Assembly (NCBI RefSeq): GCF_003596335.1
Contig: NZ_QZCH01000024.1
Location: 1 to 60,358 of the forward strand
Source of the DNA: Motilimonas pumila
GTDB lineage: Bacteria > Pseudomonadota > Gammaproteobacteria > Enterobacterales > CBDFNC01
DNA: 60,358 bases
Reading direction: 5' to 3'
Shown here: positions 43,049 to 51,575 of the stretch, piece by piece
How positions within the stretch are numbered: the stretch's first letter is position 1
Layout: the number at the start of each line of letters is the position of its first letter
Program-made: the position numbers and the translations under genes
Notes under the pieces: generated by a model
Seen by the model: only the letters and a program-made list of their open reading frames with translations
Told to the model about the DNA's origin: nothing
The model's database searches: none

Positions 43049-43111
43049 ATCTGGGTCAGAATTCATTCCTGACACGCTAGCATCCCGATCTGGGTTCTTT
43101 TATCATTCCTG
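43049..43111 (+). promoter_or_regulatory. Two direct repeats upstream of the DUF368 gene
   Basis: ATCTGGGT followed after 7-8 bases by CATTCCTG occurs twice: 43049-43056 with 43064-43071, and 43088-43095 with 43104-43111. The period of 39-40 bases is close to four helical turns, so two protein units could bind on one face of the DNA. It lies 29-91 bases upstream of the gene start and is also in the divergent glk region. The regulator is unknown. Confidence 0.45.
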
Positions 43112-43139
43112 TGCTTATTCACAAGGAGAGTGTTTTAAA

Positions 43140-44081
43140 ATGTCGTCGAAGTTTTCAACCAAGGATTACTTGGTTTTATTTTTGAAAGGTGCCGGTATGG
43201 GCGCAGCAGACGTAGTGCCCGGCGTATCTGGCGGAACCATTGCATTTGTAACCGGGATTTACGAGCGTTTACTCAACGCCATCAAATCAGTTGATTTAAA
43301 TGCCATTAAGCTGTTTTTTGGCGGCCAATTCAAAGCCTTCTGGCAGCACATCGATGGCACATTTTTATTGGTCCTGTTCAGCGGTTTATTAAGCAGCATT
43401 ATTTCATTAGCCAAGATAATTACTTATTTACTGGCGCATCATCCTTTGTTTGTTTGGTCGTTCTTTTTTGGCTTGATCATTGCCTCCGTTATTCACATTG
43501 GTAAACAAATCAAGCAATGGAACATGGCTAATATCGCCTCGTTGATAGTCGGTACCGTGATTGCATTTTTAATCACTAGCATTTCGCCAAGCTCGATTGA
43601 ACCGCAAGCGTGGTTTTTCTTTGTTGCGGGCGCGATTGCGATCTGCGCGATGATCTTACCGGGTATTTCTGGCAGCTTTATCTTGCTGTTGATGGGCATG
43701 TATAGCCATGTATTGCAAGCCGTCAACGACCGCGACTTTGTGTTACTCATCTTATTTATGGCCGGTTGTGGCATCGGGTTATTGTGTTTCTCTCGCTTTT
43801 TGTCTTGGTTATTGGCGCGCTTTCACGAAGCCACCTTCGCCCTTTTAGCTGGCTTTTTAATTGGCTCGCTGAATGTACTTTGGCCGTGGAAACAAGTCAT
43901 TAGCACTTACACTAGCTCTAAAGGCATTGTTAAACCCTTAGAGACGGCGAACGTATTACCAGAAACGTTCACTGCGCTCACAGGTCAAGCCAACTACGTG
44001 TTTGTTTGCACCGCTCTAATGGTGGCGGGTTTGGTGCTTATTTTGGCCATAGAAAAACTGTCACAACAAAAGCCTGCTTAA
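43140..44081 (+). CDS. DUF368 membrane protein, undecaprenyl-phosphate translocase type
   Basis: 313-aa polytopic inner-membrane protein with about nine hydrophobic segments. The start of the domain, KGAGMGAADVVPGVSGGTIAF, and AICAMILPGISGSFILLLMG are the two repeated P-G-x-S-G motifs that define DUF368. Work on Vibrio cholerae (PopT) and other bacteria showed that members return undecaprenyl phosphate to the cytosolic side, which recycles the lipid carrier for peptidoglycan and O-antigen. ATG 43140 has a strong AAGGAGAG site. The upstream tandem repeats suggest specific control, and a perfect 11-bp hairpin ends the transcript. Confidence 0.88.
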   Translation: MSSKFSTKDYLVLFLKGAGMGAADVVPGVSGGTIAFVTGIYERLLNAIKSVDLNAIKLFFGGQFKAFWQHIDGTFLLVLFSGLLSSIISLAKIITYLLAHHPLFVWSFFFGLIIASVIHIGKQIKQWNMANIASLIVGTVIAFLITSISPSSIEPQAWFFFVAGAIAICAMILPGISGSFILLLMGMYSHVLQAVNDRDFVLLILFMAGCGIGLLCFSRFLSWLLARFHEATFALLAGFLIGSLNVLWPWKQVISTYTSSKGIVKPLETANVLPETFTALTGQANYVFVCTALMVAGLVLILAIEKLSQQKPA

Positions 44082-44102
44082 CCTTCCCTTTCTGCTATAC
44101 AT

Positions 44103-44135
44103 ATTTGCCTAGCCAATCAATCTAGCTAGGCAAAT
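44103..44135 (+). terminator. Hairpin after the DUF368 gene
   Basis: Perfect 11-bp stem ATTTGCCTAGC and GCTAGGCAAAT with an 11-base loop, 22 bases after the stop. No U-tract, so it may stabilise the mRNA end rather than terminate. Confidence 0.6.
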
Positions 44136-44288
44136 TGATCAAAAGCAAATAAAACTCGATATTTATTCACTTTAAAAGCATATTGGAAAAATAATTATTG
44201 CTTTTTATTAGGCCTAACTCTACTCTGCGCGAGCTTTCAGTACACAACCACACTATATTGTTAATAACTCGCCTGTAATGAGGTCTCT

Positions 44289-45710
44289 GTGGAAAAGAAA
44301 CTTAGCCTAACCGCCCTTACTGCTTTAGTTATCAGCACCATGATAGGTGCCGGAATTTTCAGTTTACCGCAAAATATTGCCGCAAATGCTTCCGCTGGCG
44401 CGGTAAGTATCGGCTGGTTGATCACAGGCCTAGGCATGTCGGCTTTGGTGCTGGTTTTTCATTATTTAGCCAAGGTTAAGCCCGAACTGCAAGGCGGCAT
44501 TTTTGATTACGCCAAAGCCGGGTTTGGTGACTTTATGGGCTTTTGCTCTGCCTGGGGCTATTGGATCTGTAACTTACTCGCGAACGTCTCTTACGCCGTG
44601 GTATTTTTTGGCGCGTTAAGCATTTTTACCGACACGCCAGACAGCGTGGTGTTTGGTCAAGGCAATACGCTTTATGCCATTATTGGCGCGTCTGTATTGG
44701 TCTGGGTGATGCACTTTCTGGTATTGCGCGGCGTTCAGTTGGCGGCCATGGTGAACGTGGTAGCCACGGTTGCCAAACTACTGCCTATTTTGGTGTTTAT
44801 CATTGCGGTATACCTCGCCTTTAATATGCAGCAGTTTAGCTTTGATTTTTGGGGCCAAGACAACCCTGCTCTTGGTAGCGTGTTAGACCAAATTAAAGCC
44901 ACCATGATGGTAACACTCTGGGTTTTTATCGGCATTGAGGGTGCGGTGATTGTGTCTGGCCGCGCCAAAAACCGTGGTGACGTTGGCAAGGCCACCATTA
45001 TCGCCTTGGTGTGCGCGTTAGTATTATACATAATGGTCAGCTTATTCACTTTTGGCGTCATGAGCCAAACCGATATCGCGCAACTTAAAAACCCTTCTAT
45101 GGCGCTGATTTTAGAGCACGTATTAGGGCCATGGGGCGCAAAATTTGTCAGCGCTGGCTTGATTATTTCGGTTTCGGGTGCGCTGCTCAGTTGGACAGTC
45201 GTGTCTGCTGAAGCGCCCTATGTGGCGGCCAAAACAGGCTTGTTTCCGAAATCCTTTGCCAAAAGCAATGAACACGGCTCAGCCACGGTGTCTTTGTGGG
45301 CGTCAACGGCTTTGGTTCAGGTGTTTCTTATTATCACCTTCTTTCAACAAAGTACGTATTTAGCCCTGGTTTATATCGCTACCTCAGCCGTATTGTTACC
45401 TTATTTACTGGCGGCGGCATATGCGTTGCAATTGGCTCTCAAAGCTCAGCGCCATAAAGGCTATAGCATCACAATTGCCAGCGTAGCGTGCGTGTACAGT
45501 TTTTGGCTGGTCTACGCCGCAGGCTTAGAGTATTTGTTGCTGTGCGCCTTGTTATATGCGCCGGGAATTTTGATCTACCGCCGCGCCAAACTGCAACGCG
45601 GCGAGGCATTTTTAGACGGAACCGCTGAGCGATTATTTGCCGTTGTCTTGATTATTATGGCCTTTGCCGGTCTTTACTTTGTGACTAGCGGTGCGATTGC
45701 ACTTGGTTGA
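44289..45710 (+). CDS. Basic amino-acid/polyamine antiporter (ArcD-like, APA family)
   Basis: 473-aa inner-membrane carrier with about twelve to thirteen hydrophobic segments. MIGAGIFSLPQNIA near residues 18-31 is the substrate-binding GSGIF-type motif of APC carriers, and WVFIGIEGAVIVSGRAKN near 210-228 is the conserved helix 6 of the arginine/ornithine and lysine/cadaverine antiporters. GTG start at 44289 with GAGG six bases upstream. No arginine deiminase or decarboxylase genes are beside it, so it is an orphan carrier. The AT-rich leader at 44158-44211 has ArgR-box-like stretches (AATAATTATT), but they are too weak to call. Confidence 0.87.
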   Translation: MEKKLSLTALTALVISTMIGAGIFSLPQNIAANASAGAVSIGWLITGLGMSALVLVFHYLAKVKPELQGGIFDYAKAGFGDFMGFCSAWGYWICNLLANVSYAVVFFGALSIFTDTPDSVVFGQGNTLYAIIGASVLVWVMHFLVLRGVQLAAMVNVVATVAKLLPILVFIIAVYLAFNMQQFSFDFWGQDNPALGSVLDQIKATMMVTLWVFIGIEGAVIVSGRAKNRGDVGKATIIALVCALVLYIMVSLFTFGVMSQTDIAQLKNPSMALILEHVLGPWGAKFVSAGLIISVSGALLSWTVVSAEAPYVAAKTGLFPKSFAKSNEHGSATVSLWASTALVQVFLIITFFQQSTYLALVYIATSAVLLPYLLAAAYALQLALKAQRHKGYSITIASVACVYSFWLVYAAGLEYLLLCALLYAPGILIYRRAKLQRGEAFLDGTAERLFAVVLIIMAFAGLYFVTSGAIALG

Positions 45711-45888
45711 TACACAAGTGTAATGGGCCCACGTCTTGCACAGCAAGGCAATGGCGTCATTACAGGCGGTTTGCAGTTACATTTTGGTATATTATTTTGA
45801 TAACGCGTTGTGAGGCAGGTTGTTTATTTACCTTACTCTGCGACACAATGCGCTTTGCACGTGCGCCTTCACGCCCAATTATAGGACA

Positions 45889-46680
45889 ATGCCATTGACC
45901 ATTTTATTGTACCTCGGACTTGGCGCAGTCGCGGGCACCATCGCCGGCTTATTTGGTTTAGGTGGCGGCATTATCATAGTACCAGTGCTGGTTTTTACCT
46001 TTAGTTGGCAAGGTTTTTCCCCCGAGCATCTCACGCACTTGGCCATTGCTACATCAATGGCCACCATCATCATTACGGCCACCAGCTCTACCCTTACCCA
46101 CCATAAACTCGGCGCTATTCACTGGCCTGTTGTAGCGCGCATGTCGATAGGCATCGTCGGCGGTACTTTTATTGGCGCCATGCTAGCTGACAGTATTTCT
46201 GGTGAAAACCTCAAACGCTTGTTTGCATTGTTTGCTTATCTCGTTGCGTTACAGATGTTTTTTAGCCTCAAGCCAAAGGCCACTAACCCGCTGCCCAAAG
46301 GTTTCGCACTCAGTGGCATAGGGGCTGTCATTGGTGCTATCTCTGCGATTTTTGGCATTGGTGGTGGCTCTTTGTCGGTACCTTACCTTACCTCACGCAG
46401 CGTACCCATGCGCAACGCCGTGGCTCTGAGCGCGGCATTAGGCTTGCCTCTCGCGATTTCGGGCACGTTTGGCTACATTGTCAGCGGCTTTCATGAAAAC
46501 GAATTACCGCCTTATAGCCTGGGTTACGTCTACCTGCCCGCATGGCTTGGCATTGTGCTTACCAGCGCAGTCTTCGCCAAGATAGGCGCGCGCTTGGCTC
46601 ATCGCCTGCCGCCAGTATTAATGAAACGATTATTTTCGGTATTTTTATTTATCGTCGGCAGTAAGTTTCTGTTTGGGTGA
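45889..46680 (+). CDS. TSUP family permease (TauE/SafE)
   Basis: 263-aa membrane protein with seven or eight hydrophobic segments in two halves. Each half has the family motif: GLFGLGGGIIIVPVL near residue 22 and AIFGIGGGSLSVPYL near 158. Start taken at ATG 45889, seven bases after AGGA; a frame 23 codons longer begins with residues unlike the family. TSUP permeases export or import sulfite, sulfoacetate or related organosulfur acids; the substrate here is unknown. The gene is alone between the amino-acid antiporter and the chitinase. Confidence 0.85.
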   Translation: MPLTILLYLGLGAVAGTIAGLFGLGGGIIIVPVLVFTFSWQGFSPEHLTHLAIATSMATIIITATSSTLTHHKLGAIHWPVVARMSIGIVGGTFIGAMLADSISGENLKRLFALFAYLVALQMFFSLKPKATNPLPKGFALSGIGAVIGAISAIFGIGGGSLSVPYLTSRSVPMRNAVALSAALGLPLAISGTFGYIVSGFHENELPPYSLGYVYLPAWLGIVLTSAVFAKIGARLAHRLPPVLMKRLFSVFLFIVGSKFLFG

Positions 46681-46960
46681 TTTATCCTGCTCCCATATCA
46701 CACCGGCTGCGATTAACGTTGGCAAATTTGAAACGGCCTGTCTACGCTTGTAAATGTTTGATATAGCCCCACAGGTCACGTTGTAATCGTTGCCAACCAC
46801 CACAGGGTATAAGCGGGTGAATGGCCACCACAGTGCGCAGTCTTTTTAGGGCTGAATTAAGCATGAATCTTATGAGACGAGCTCGATCTTGGCACCATTG
46901 ACTGGCAGTCTGTCTCTCTTGTCCAAGGCCAGGACATGAATACCGACAAGGAAGCATCTA

Positions 46961-49897
46961 ATGAAACGATCCCTTCTAGCATCTGCTATTGTGGCGCTGT
47001 TGCCGTGCGCAGCAAACGCCATTGATTGCAGTAATATTCCCGCTTATGTCGACGGCAACGCTTACGCTAATGGCGCTCAAGTGCAAGTCGAACAACAAGC
47101 CTTTACTTGTACCGTCAGTGGCTGGTGTGGCATTGGTGGCCCGTATGCCCCAATTACCGGCTGGGCGCACCAAAATGCTTGGTCAAGCGCTGGCAGCTGC
47201 GATGCGCCACCGGCAGATACCGACGGCGATGGTGTGGCCGACAACATAGATAACTGCCCTGCCGATGCCAACTCTGACCAACTAGACAGCGATGGCGATG
47301 GCATTGGCGACGTATGTGACGCAACGCCGCTGCCAGTAGACAGCGACGGTGATGGGGTCAAAGATGAAATAGATAATTGCCCAAATGTGGCTAACCCAGA
47401 CCAAGCAGACAGTGACGGCGATGGCATTGGCGACGTATGTGACGCAACGCCGCTGCCAGTAGACAGCGACGGTGATGGGGTCAAAGACGAAATAGATAAT
47501 TGCCCGAATGTGGCTAACCCAGACCAAGCCGATAGCGACGGTGATGGCATTGGCGATGCGTGTGATACCACTACGCCAACGGACAGCGACGGCGATGGTA
47601 TCTCTGATGAAGTGGATAACTGCCCAAATGTCGCCAACCCCGATCAAGCTGACAGCGACGGTAATGGCATTGGCGATGCGTGTGAGACCACAGTGCCCAC
47701 CGACAGCGACGGCGATGGTATCTCTGATGAAGTGGATAACTGCCCAAATGTCGCAAACCCAGACCAAAAAGATACAGATAACAATGGCGTGGGCGATGCT
47801 TGCGAAACCAGCGCTGAGTGCCCAAGTTTTGATATTAATGCCAGCTATGACACTTCGAGCATAGTGAAAAATGGCGACGGCTATTATAAATGTGATGTTG
47901 CCGGCTGGTGTTCGTCTGGCTCGGGGGCTTATGAGCCTGGCGTTGGCTGGGCATGGGAAAGCGCTTGGAGCGCATCAACCCTTGAAGCCTGTACTCAAGT
48001 GGGCGGCGGTGTCGACATACCGGATGTGGCATTTTGCGCCGCGCCTTGGAACAGCGCTAAGATATACGCACAAGGCAGCGTGGTGGACTATAACAACATT
48101 GCCTACCTAGCAATTAAAGAAACCTACGGCATCACCCCGGACAACCTCACTTACGGTGAGCAATACCAAGTGGTGGGCTATCCCGATGAAAACTTATGCC
48201 CGGTAAAAATCCCTAACAATATAGACTACGGCCAAGCAAAACCTGTGGGGGGCAATACTCAAGCCGATAAGCTTAACCCCACTGGCGCGGTAAATGGCGC
48301 CATTATTTCGAATCAAGCTTCCAGCAATAACCAGAAATCGGGCGGTATCGATCCTGCAACCGATAACGGCGGTAATCACAATGGTCTTTCGGGAGACAAC
48401 GGCGCTCGCGTGTCTAAAGTCACGCCAGGCTCGGTAGCCAATCAGCACAATCAATATCAGCTGACGGGCGGCACAGAAGTGGTGACTTATATTGGTGATT
48501 GGGCCATTTATGGCCGCCAATATGACTTTTCGACTCTTGCAGCCAGTAACGTACACCGTATCGTCTACGGCTTTGCCGGTATTTGTTTCCCAGACGCTAA
48601 AAACGAGCAAGACGGCGGATTCCCGACGACTGCCCCAGCAGCGGTATTGCGCACGTGTAAGCAGAGTAACCTGCCCGACGGCGCCATGGCCGTGGCCGAT
48701 TTTGAAGCCGCGTTTGTCCGTAAAATCCCCGGTGCTCCGCAAAGTGGTGTAGTAGGCATCGAGAGTATGTATGAACTTGAAGCCAATAAAGTCAGCGGTG
48801 TATTTGGGGTCTTGTATGAGCTTCGTAAACAAAACCCAGATCTTAAACTGGATTTATCCGTCGGCGGTTGGACCTTGTCTGAAGGCTTCCCGTGGATGGC
48901 TTCTGATCCTGTGCGCCGTAAAGTGTTTGTTGACTCTATCGTTAGCTTTTTAGAACGATTCGACTTCGACGGCATCGACATTGACTGGGAATATCCCGGC
49001 TCTGACGGCGCGGTTGTGGGTATGGCACGCCCCGACGACGCACAAACCTACGCCCAACTGGTGCAAGACTTGCGAGCCGGCATGGACTGGTTATCGAAAA
49101 AAACCGGTAAGTCTTATCGTTTGTCGTCGGCCATTCCCGCTGGCGAAGGACGTTTAGAGAAAATAGATTGGTCTGTGGTGCACCCTTACCTCGACCGTTT
49201 ATACGCCATGACGTACGACTTAACCGGCGCTTGGGAGCGCGAGCTAAGCAACCATACGCCCCTTTATACCAACCCCAACGCGGTAGGCTCTTCAGCAGGT
49301 ACCTCGGGTGACTTTACCATCAACTACCTCAAGAGCCTTGGCATTCCGGCAAACAAACTGATGCTGGGTATTGCCAACTACCACCGCTCTCGGGCCATGG
49401 TGCCTGGTGATGTAACCGAGTACGACAACGGCCTAAATGGTGATACCAGTTATGGCGCAGCGAACGCAGCCGGTGCGGATCTTATCTTAGGCATCGCCGG
49501 TGTCGGCAGCTGGGAAGCTGGCGTTATTGAAGGTTATGATTTATATGCCAACTATTTGGATAATCAGCTTAAACCTAAACATGGTTACCGCTTGTATACG
49601 GACAAAATAGCCAACGCCGATTACCTCGTCAATGACAACATTGGCTCGTTCATCACCATAGAAACGCCGCGTACAGCAGCACTTAAAACCCAATACGCTA
49701 AGGACAATGGCCTTGCAGGGGTGTTTTTCTGGATGGCAGAGCAAGACAACGGTTATAACTTAAACGCAGTGAATCATGTATTGGGTAACCCGATAAAAGT
49801 CGACAAAGCCGACATTAAACCGGCGCAGCATATTGCGACTTGTGGTCAAAATGTCACGATTGCGCAGTGCGAAAGCTTAATCTCGCCGCTGAAGTAA
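46961..49897 (+). CDS. Secreted GH18 chitinase with TSP3 repeats
   Basis: 978-aa modular enzyme. Residues 1-20 are a signal peptide. Residues 21-84 form a chitin-binding domain of the CBM5/12 kind (YVDGNAYANGAQVQVE, VSGWCGIGGPYAP). Residues about 87-285 hold five thrombospondin type 3 repeats rich in DSDGDGIGD, which bind calcium and act as stiff linkers. A second CBM-like module follows (CDVAGWCSSGSG), then a third (WNSAKIYAQGSVVDYNNIAY). The GH18 barrel runs from about 500 to 960, with DGIDIDWE at 670-677 and Glu677 as the catalytic acid. It degrades chitin outside the cell. A strong terminator follows; it stands alone, with no chitoporin or regulator nearby. Confidence 0.93.
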   Translation: MKRSLLASAIVALLPCAANAIDCSNIPAYVDGNAYANGAQVQVEQQAFTCTVSGWCGIGGPYAPITGWAHQNAWSSAGSCDAPPADTDGDGVADNIDNCPADANSDQLDSDGDGIGDVCDATPLPVDSDGDGVKDEIDNCPNVANPDQADSDGDGIGDVCDATPLPVDSDGDGVKDEIDNCPNVANPDQADSDGDGIGDACDTTTPTDSDGDGISDEVDNCPNVANPDQADSDGNGIGDACETTVPTDSDGDGISDEVDNCPNVANPDQKDTDNNGVGDACETSAECPSFDINASYDTSSIVKNGDGYYKCDVAGWCSSGSGAYEPGVGWAWESAWSASTLEACTQVGGGVDIPDVAFCAAPWNSAKIYAQGSVVDYNNIAYLAIKETYGITPDNLTYGEQYQVVGYPDENLCPVKIPNNIDYGQAKPVGGNTQADKLNPTGAVNGAIISNQASSNNQKSGGIDPATDNGGNHNGLSGDNGARVSKVTPGSVANQHNQYQLTGGTEVVTYIGDWAIYGRQYDFSTLAASNVHRIVYGFAGICFPDAKNEQDGGFPTTAPAAVLRTCKQSNLPDGAMAVADFEAAFVRKIPGAPQSGVVGIESMYELEANKVSGVFGVLYELRKQNPDLKLDLSVGGWTLSEGFPWMASDPVRRKVFVDSIVSFLERFDFDGIDIDWEYPGSDGAVVGMARPDDAQTYAQLVQDLRAGMDWLSKKTGKSYRLSSAIPAGEGRLEKIDWSVVHPYLDRLYAMTYDLTGAWERELSNHTPLYTNPNAVGSSAGTSGDFTINYLKSLGIPANKLMLGIANYHRSRAMVPGDVTEYDNGLNGDTSYGAANAAGADLILGIAGVGSWEAGVIEGYDLYANYLDNQLKPKHGYRLYTDKIANADYLVNDNIGSFITIETPRTAALKTQYAKDNGLAGVFFWMAEQDNGYNLNAVNHVLGNPIKVDKADIKPAQHIATCGQNVTIAQCESLISPLK
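47222..47810 (+). repeat. 120-bp tandem repeats in the chitinase gene
   Basis: Five units that encode TSP3 repeats. The units starting near 47339 and 47459 are almost identical to each other, as are those starting near 47581 and 47701, with a period of 120 bases. This pairwise likeness points to recent duplication or gene conversion of units. Confidence 0.85.
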
Positions 49898-49935
49898 CCG
49901 CCCTGAAGTAACCCAGGTTTTACACGTTCAATCTG

Positions 49936-49960
49936 GCAGCCCCGCAAGGGGCTGCTTTTT
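49936..49960 (+). terminator. Terminator of the chitinase gene
   Basis: Perfect 8-bp stem GCAGCCCC and GGGGCTGC with a GCAA tetraloop, followed by five T; 39 bases after the stop. Confidence 0.93.
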
Positions 49961-49989
49961 ATTCAAAAGGAGTGAAAACAAAGTGTCGC

Positions 49990-51525
49990 CTAAACGCGCC
50001 GGCGTCTTTTGCGGCGTTTTAACTTAATAACAACGCCGAACAAGGCAAACATCATAGCCACGGCCAAAGTCACCGACATCACTATATCTCGACTGGTTCG
50101 CTCCATAATGGGCCGTAAGAAGTTCCACTTGTGTAAAAAGCTAAAAGAATAACCTTCAAATCGGGCTTGATTATTCAATCTATCCACCAAGATGCCCGTA
50201 GCCGGATCGACAAAAACCCAGTCACCCTCTGGCGTGTCATAGCTCAGTTGCCACACAGGTAAACGTTTATTTCTAAAGTCATAATGCATGCCAAAACGCG
50301 TGATAAGCTTGGCCTCAGAAAGTTTATCTGCGCTCAAGCCTAGGTGCTGTTGTGCCAACGCAATGGCAAGCGCCTTGTCATTAAAGGGCATTTGCTTGCC
50401 ATTTTCTGCGCTGATATAGACAGCAGGATCACTGACCACAATGCCATCGTAAATGGCTTGACGAGAAGGTGCTGTTGCTTGTTCTTGATGCTTACCATGA
50501 TGGTGGTGATGGCCGCCTTTTTTGGCGCTATTGTCGCGGCTTTTAGCCAAGTTTAAGCGATACATTAGCTGGCCTTGGTCATCTCGCAGCAAACTGACAC
50601 CGTTCAATGCCAACTGCTGCGATGCGTGCTCGGCAACAGGGCTCGCCAATAAACCTTGGTTGTCCCAAGTTAACGGCTTAGCCATGCGCATGCCGCGCAC
50701 ATTATCGCCAGTGGCGTACTGTAATAAGTGGTACAAACCACTGAACGAGAAAAACAGCAAAGGCAAACACACGATATACGCCAGCCAATGATGCGCCGTG
50801 TTTTGCCAAGGCGCCTTCTTACTGCGTTTTAACATCACCAACATGCTGATGCCGGTCACCGTCATTGCCAACAGTGCCAGCATCATTAAGGCGATAATGA
50901 CCACTCGCGCATATTCTAGCTGCTGCAACCAATTCCACGTATGCAGCGCTCGAAACCAAGACTGTACCCTGGCTTTATAATGGTTGCTGATTCCCGCTTG
51001 AGCATTGGTTTCTGTGTATACAAACACCCGTAAACCGTCATCACCGACAAACTTAACTTGGTACACCGGCAACAAGCGGTTAACCCAAGGGTAGTCATCG
51101 TTAAACGCGGTTATCAGTTCGGTGCTGAGCACCTCTTGCTCTGGCCTTCCGGTATAATAACTGGCTAACCATTTTGCTTGTTGACGGTCGTAATTCGGCA
51201 TTTCTTCGCCACTGGACAAATCAAAGTAGCGCCTTGGTTGATCGGCACTTTCAGTGATCTGTAACGTCATGCCTTGCTGGGTAGGCATTAGCTTAACCAA
51301 TAACGCTTGCTCAATTTGCTGTTTGGCGAGTATCACTGGAATTTGATTAATTTGCTGCGCCGACGCCTTAGCGGACGGTGGAAAAAACTTGGCCAGCTTT
51401 GGCCCTGTCCAACTGAGCAGCGGGTGTAATAAACCAGACGCAGCCCAAATGATCAGCGCTGCAAACGCCAACCAAGCCCACTTTCCATGCCAGCGAATCG
51501 CGCCGGCTTTTAGTTGCTTTTTCAT
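49990..51525 (-). CDS. PepSY-associated membrane protein with His cluster
   Basis: 511-aa inner-membrane protein with four hydrophobic segments, at about 14-33, 203-231, 248-272 and 480-500, and large periplasmic loops that contain PepSY-type domains (QQIEQALLVKLMP, AIALAQQHLGLSADKL). A histidine cluster GGHHHHHGKH at about 338-347 in the periplasmic loop could hold a metal ion. PepSY_TM proteins next to TonB receptors are often reductases or accessory factors for iron-chelate or metal uptake. Its start lies 50 bases after the receptor stop, with a GC-rich hairpin between. Likely role: handling the ligand released by the receptor in the periplasm. The direct function is unknown. Confidence 0.82.
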   Translation of the reverse strand: MKKQLKAGAIRWHGKWAWLAFAALIIWAASGLLHPLLSWTGPKLAKFFPPSAKASAQQINQIPVILAKQQIEQALLVKLMPTQQGMTLQITESADQPRRYFDLSSGEEMPNYDRQQAKWLASYYTGRPEQEVLSTELITAFNDDYPWVNRLLPVYQVKFVGDDGLRVFVYTETNAQAGISNHYKARVQSWFRALHTWNWLQQLEYARVVIIALMMLALLAMTVTGISMLVMLKRSKKAPWQNTAHHWLAYIVCLPLLFFSFSGLYHLLQYATGDNVRGMRMAKPLTWDNQGLLASPVAEHASQQLALNGVSLLRDDQGQLMYRLNLAKSRDNSAKKGGHHHHHGKHQEQATAPSRQAIYDGIVVSDPAVYISAENGKQMPFNDKALAIALAQQHLGLSADKLSEAKLITRFGMHYDFRNKRLPVWQLSYDTPEGDWVFVDPATGILVDRLNNQARFEGYSFSFLHKWNFLRPIMERTSRDIVMSVTLAVAMMFALFGVVIKLKRRKRRRRV

Positions 51526-51540
51526 CTTGCTACCTTTGAA

Positions 51541-51567
51541 AGCGCTACCGCCAGCGGCGACAGCGCT
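51541..51567 (-). other. Intercistronic hairpin between receptor and PepSY genes
   Basis: Outer stem AGCGCT with AGCGCT and inner stem CGCC-AGC-GGCG in the 50-base gap. It could attenuate transcription or protect the receptor mRNA, giving more receptor than PepSY protein. Confidence 0.5.
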
Positions 51568-51575
51568 GTGAGCGA

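Noticed and set aside
44158..44211. ArgR boxes before the ArcD-like gene
   Set aside because: Two AT-rich stretches resemble the core of an ARG box, but the outer TG/CA positions and the pair spacing are poor.
46742..46957. 71-codon minus-strand frame upstream of the chitinase
   Set aside because: Occupies the chitinase promoter region, has no clear ribosome site and no protein-like conservation that I can recognise.
47222..47810. CRISPR-like array
   Set aside because: The repeats are coding, 120 bases long and without unique spacers of fixed size; they encode TSP3 domains.
47077..47864. Long antisense frames of up to 186 codons opposite the chitinase repeats
   Set aside because: They arise from the codon periodicity of the Asp/Gly-rich tandem repeats; they have no ribosome site and only repetitive Ser/Pro or Val/Ala products.
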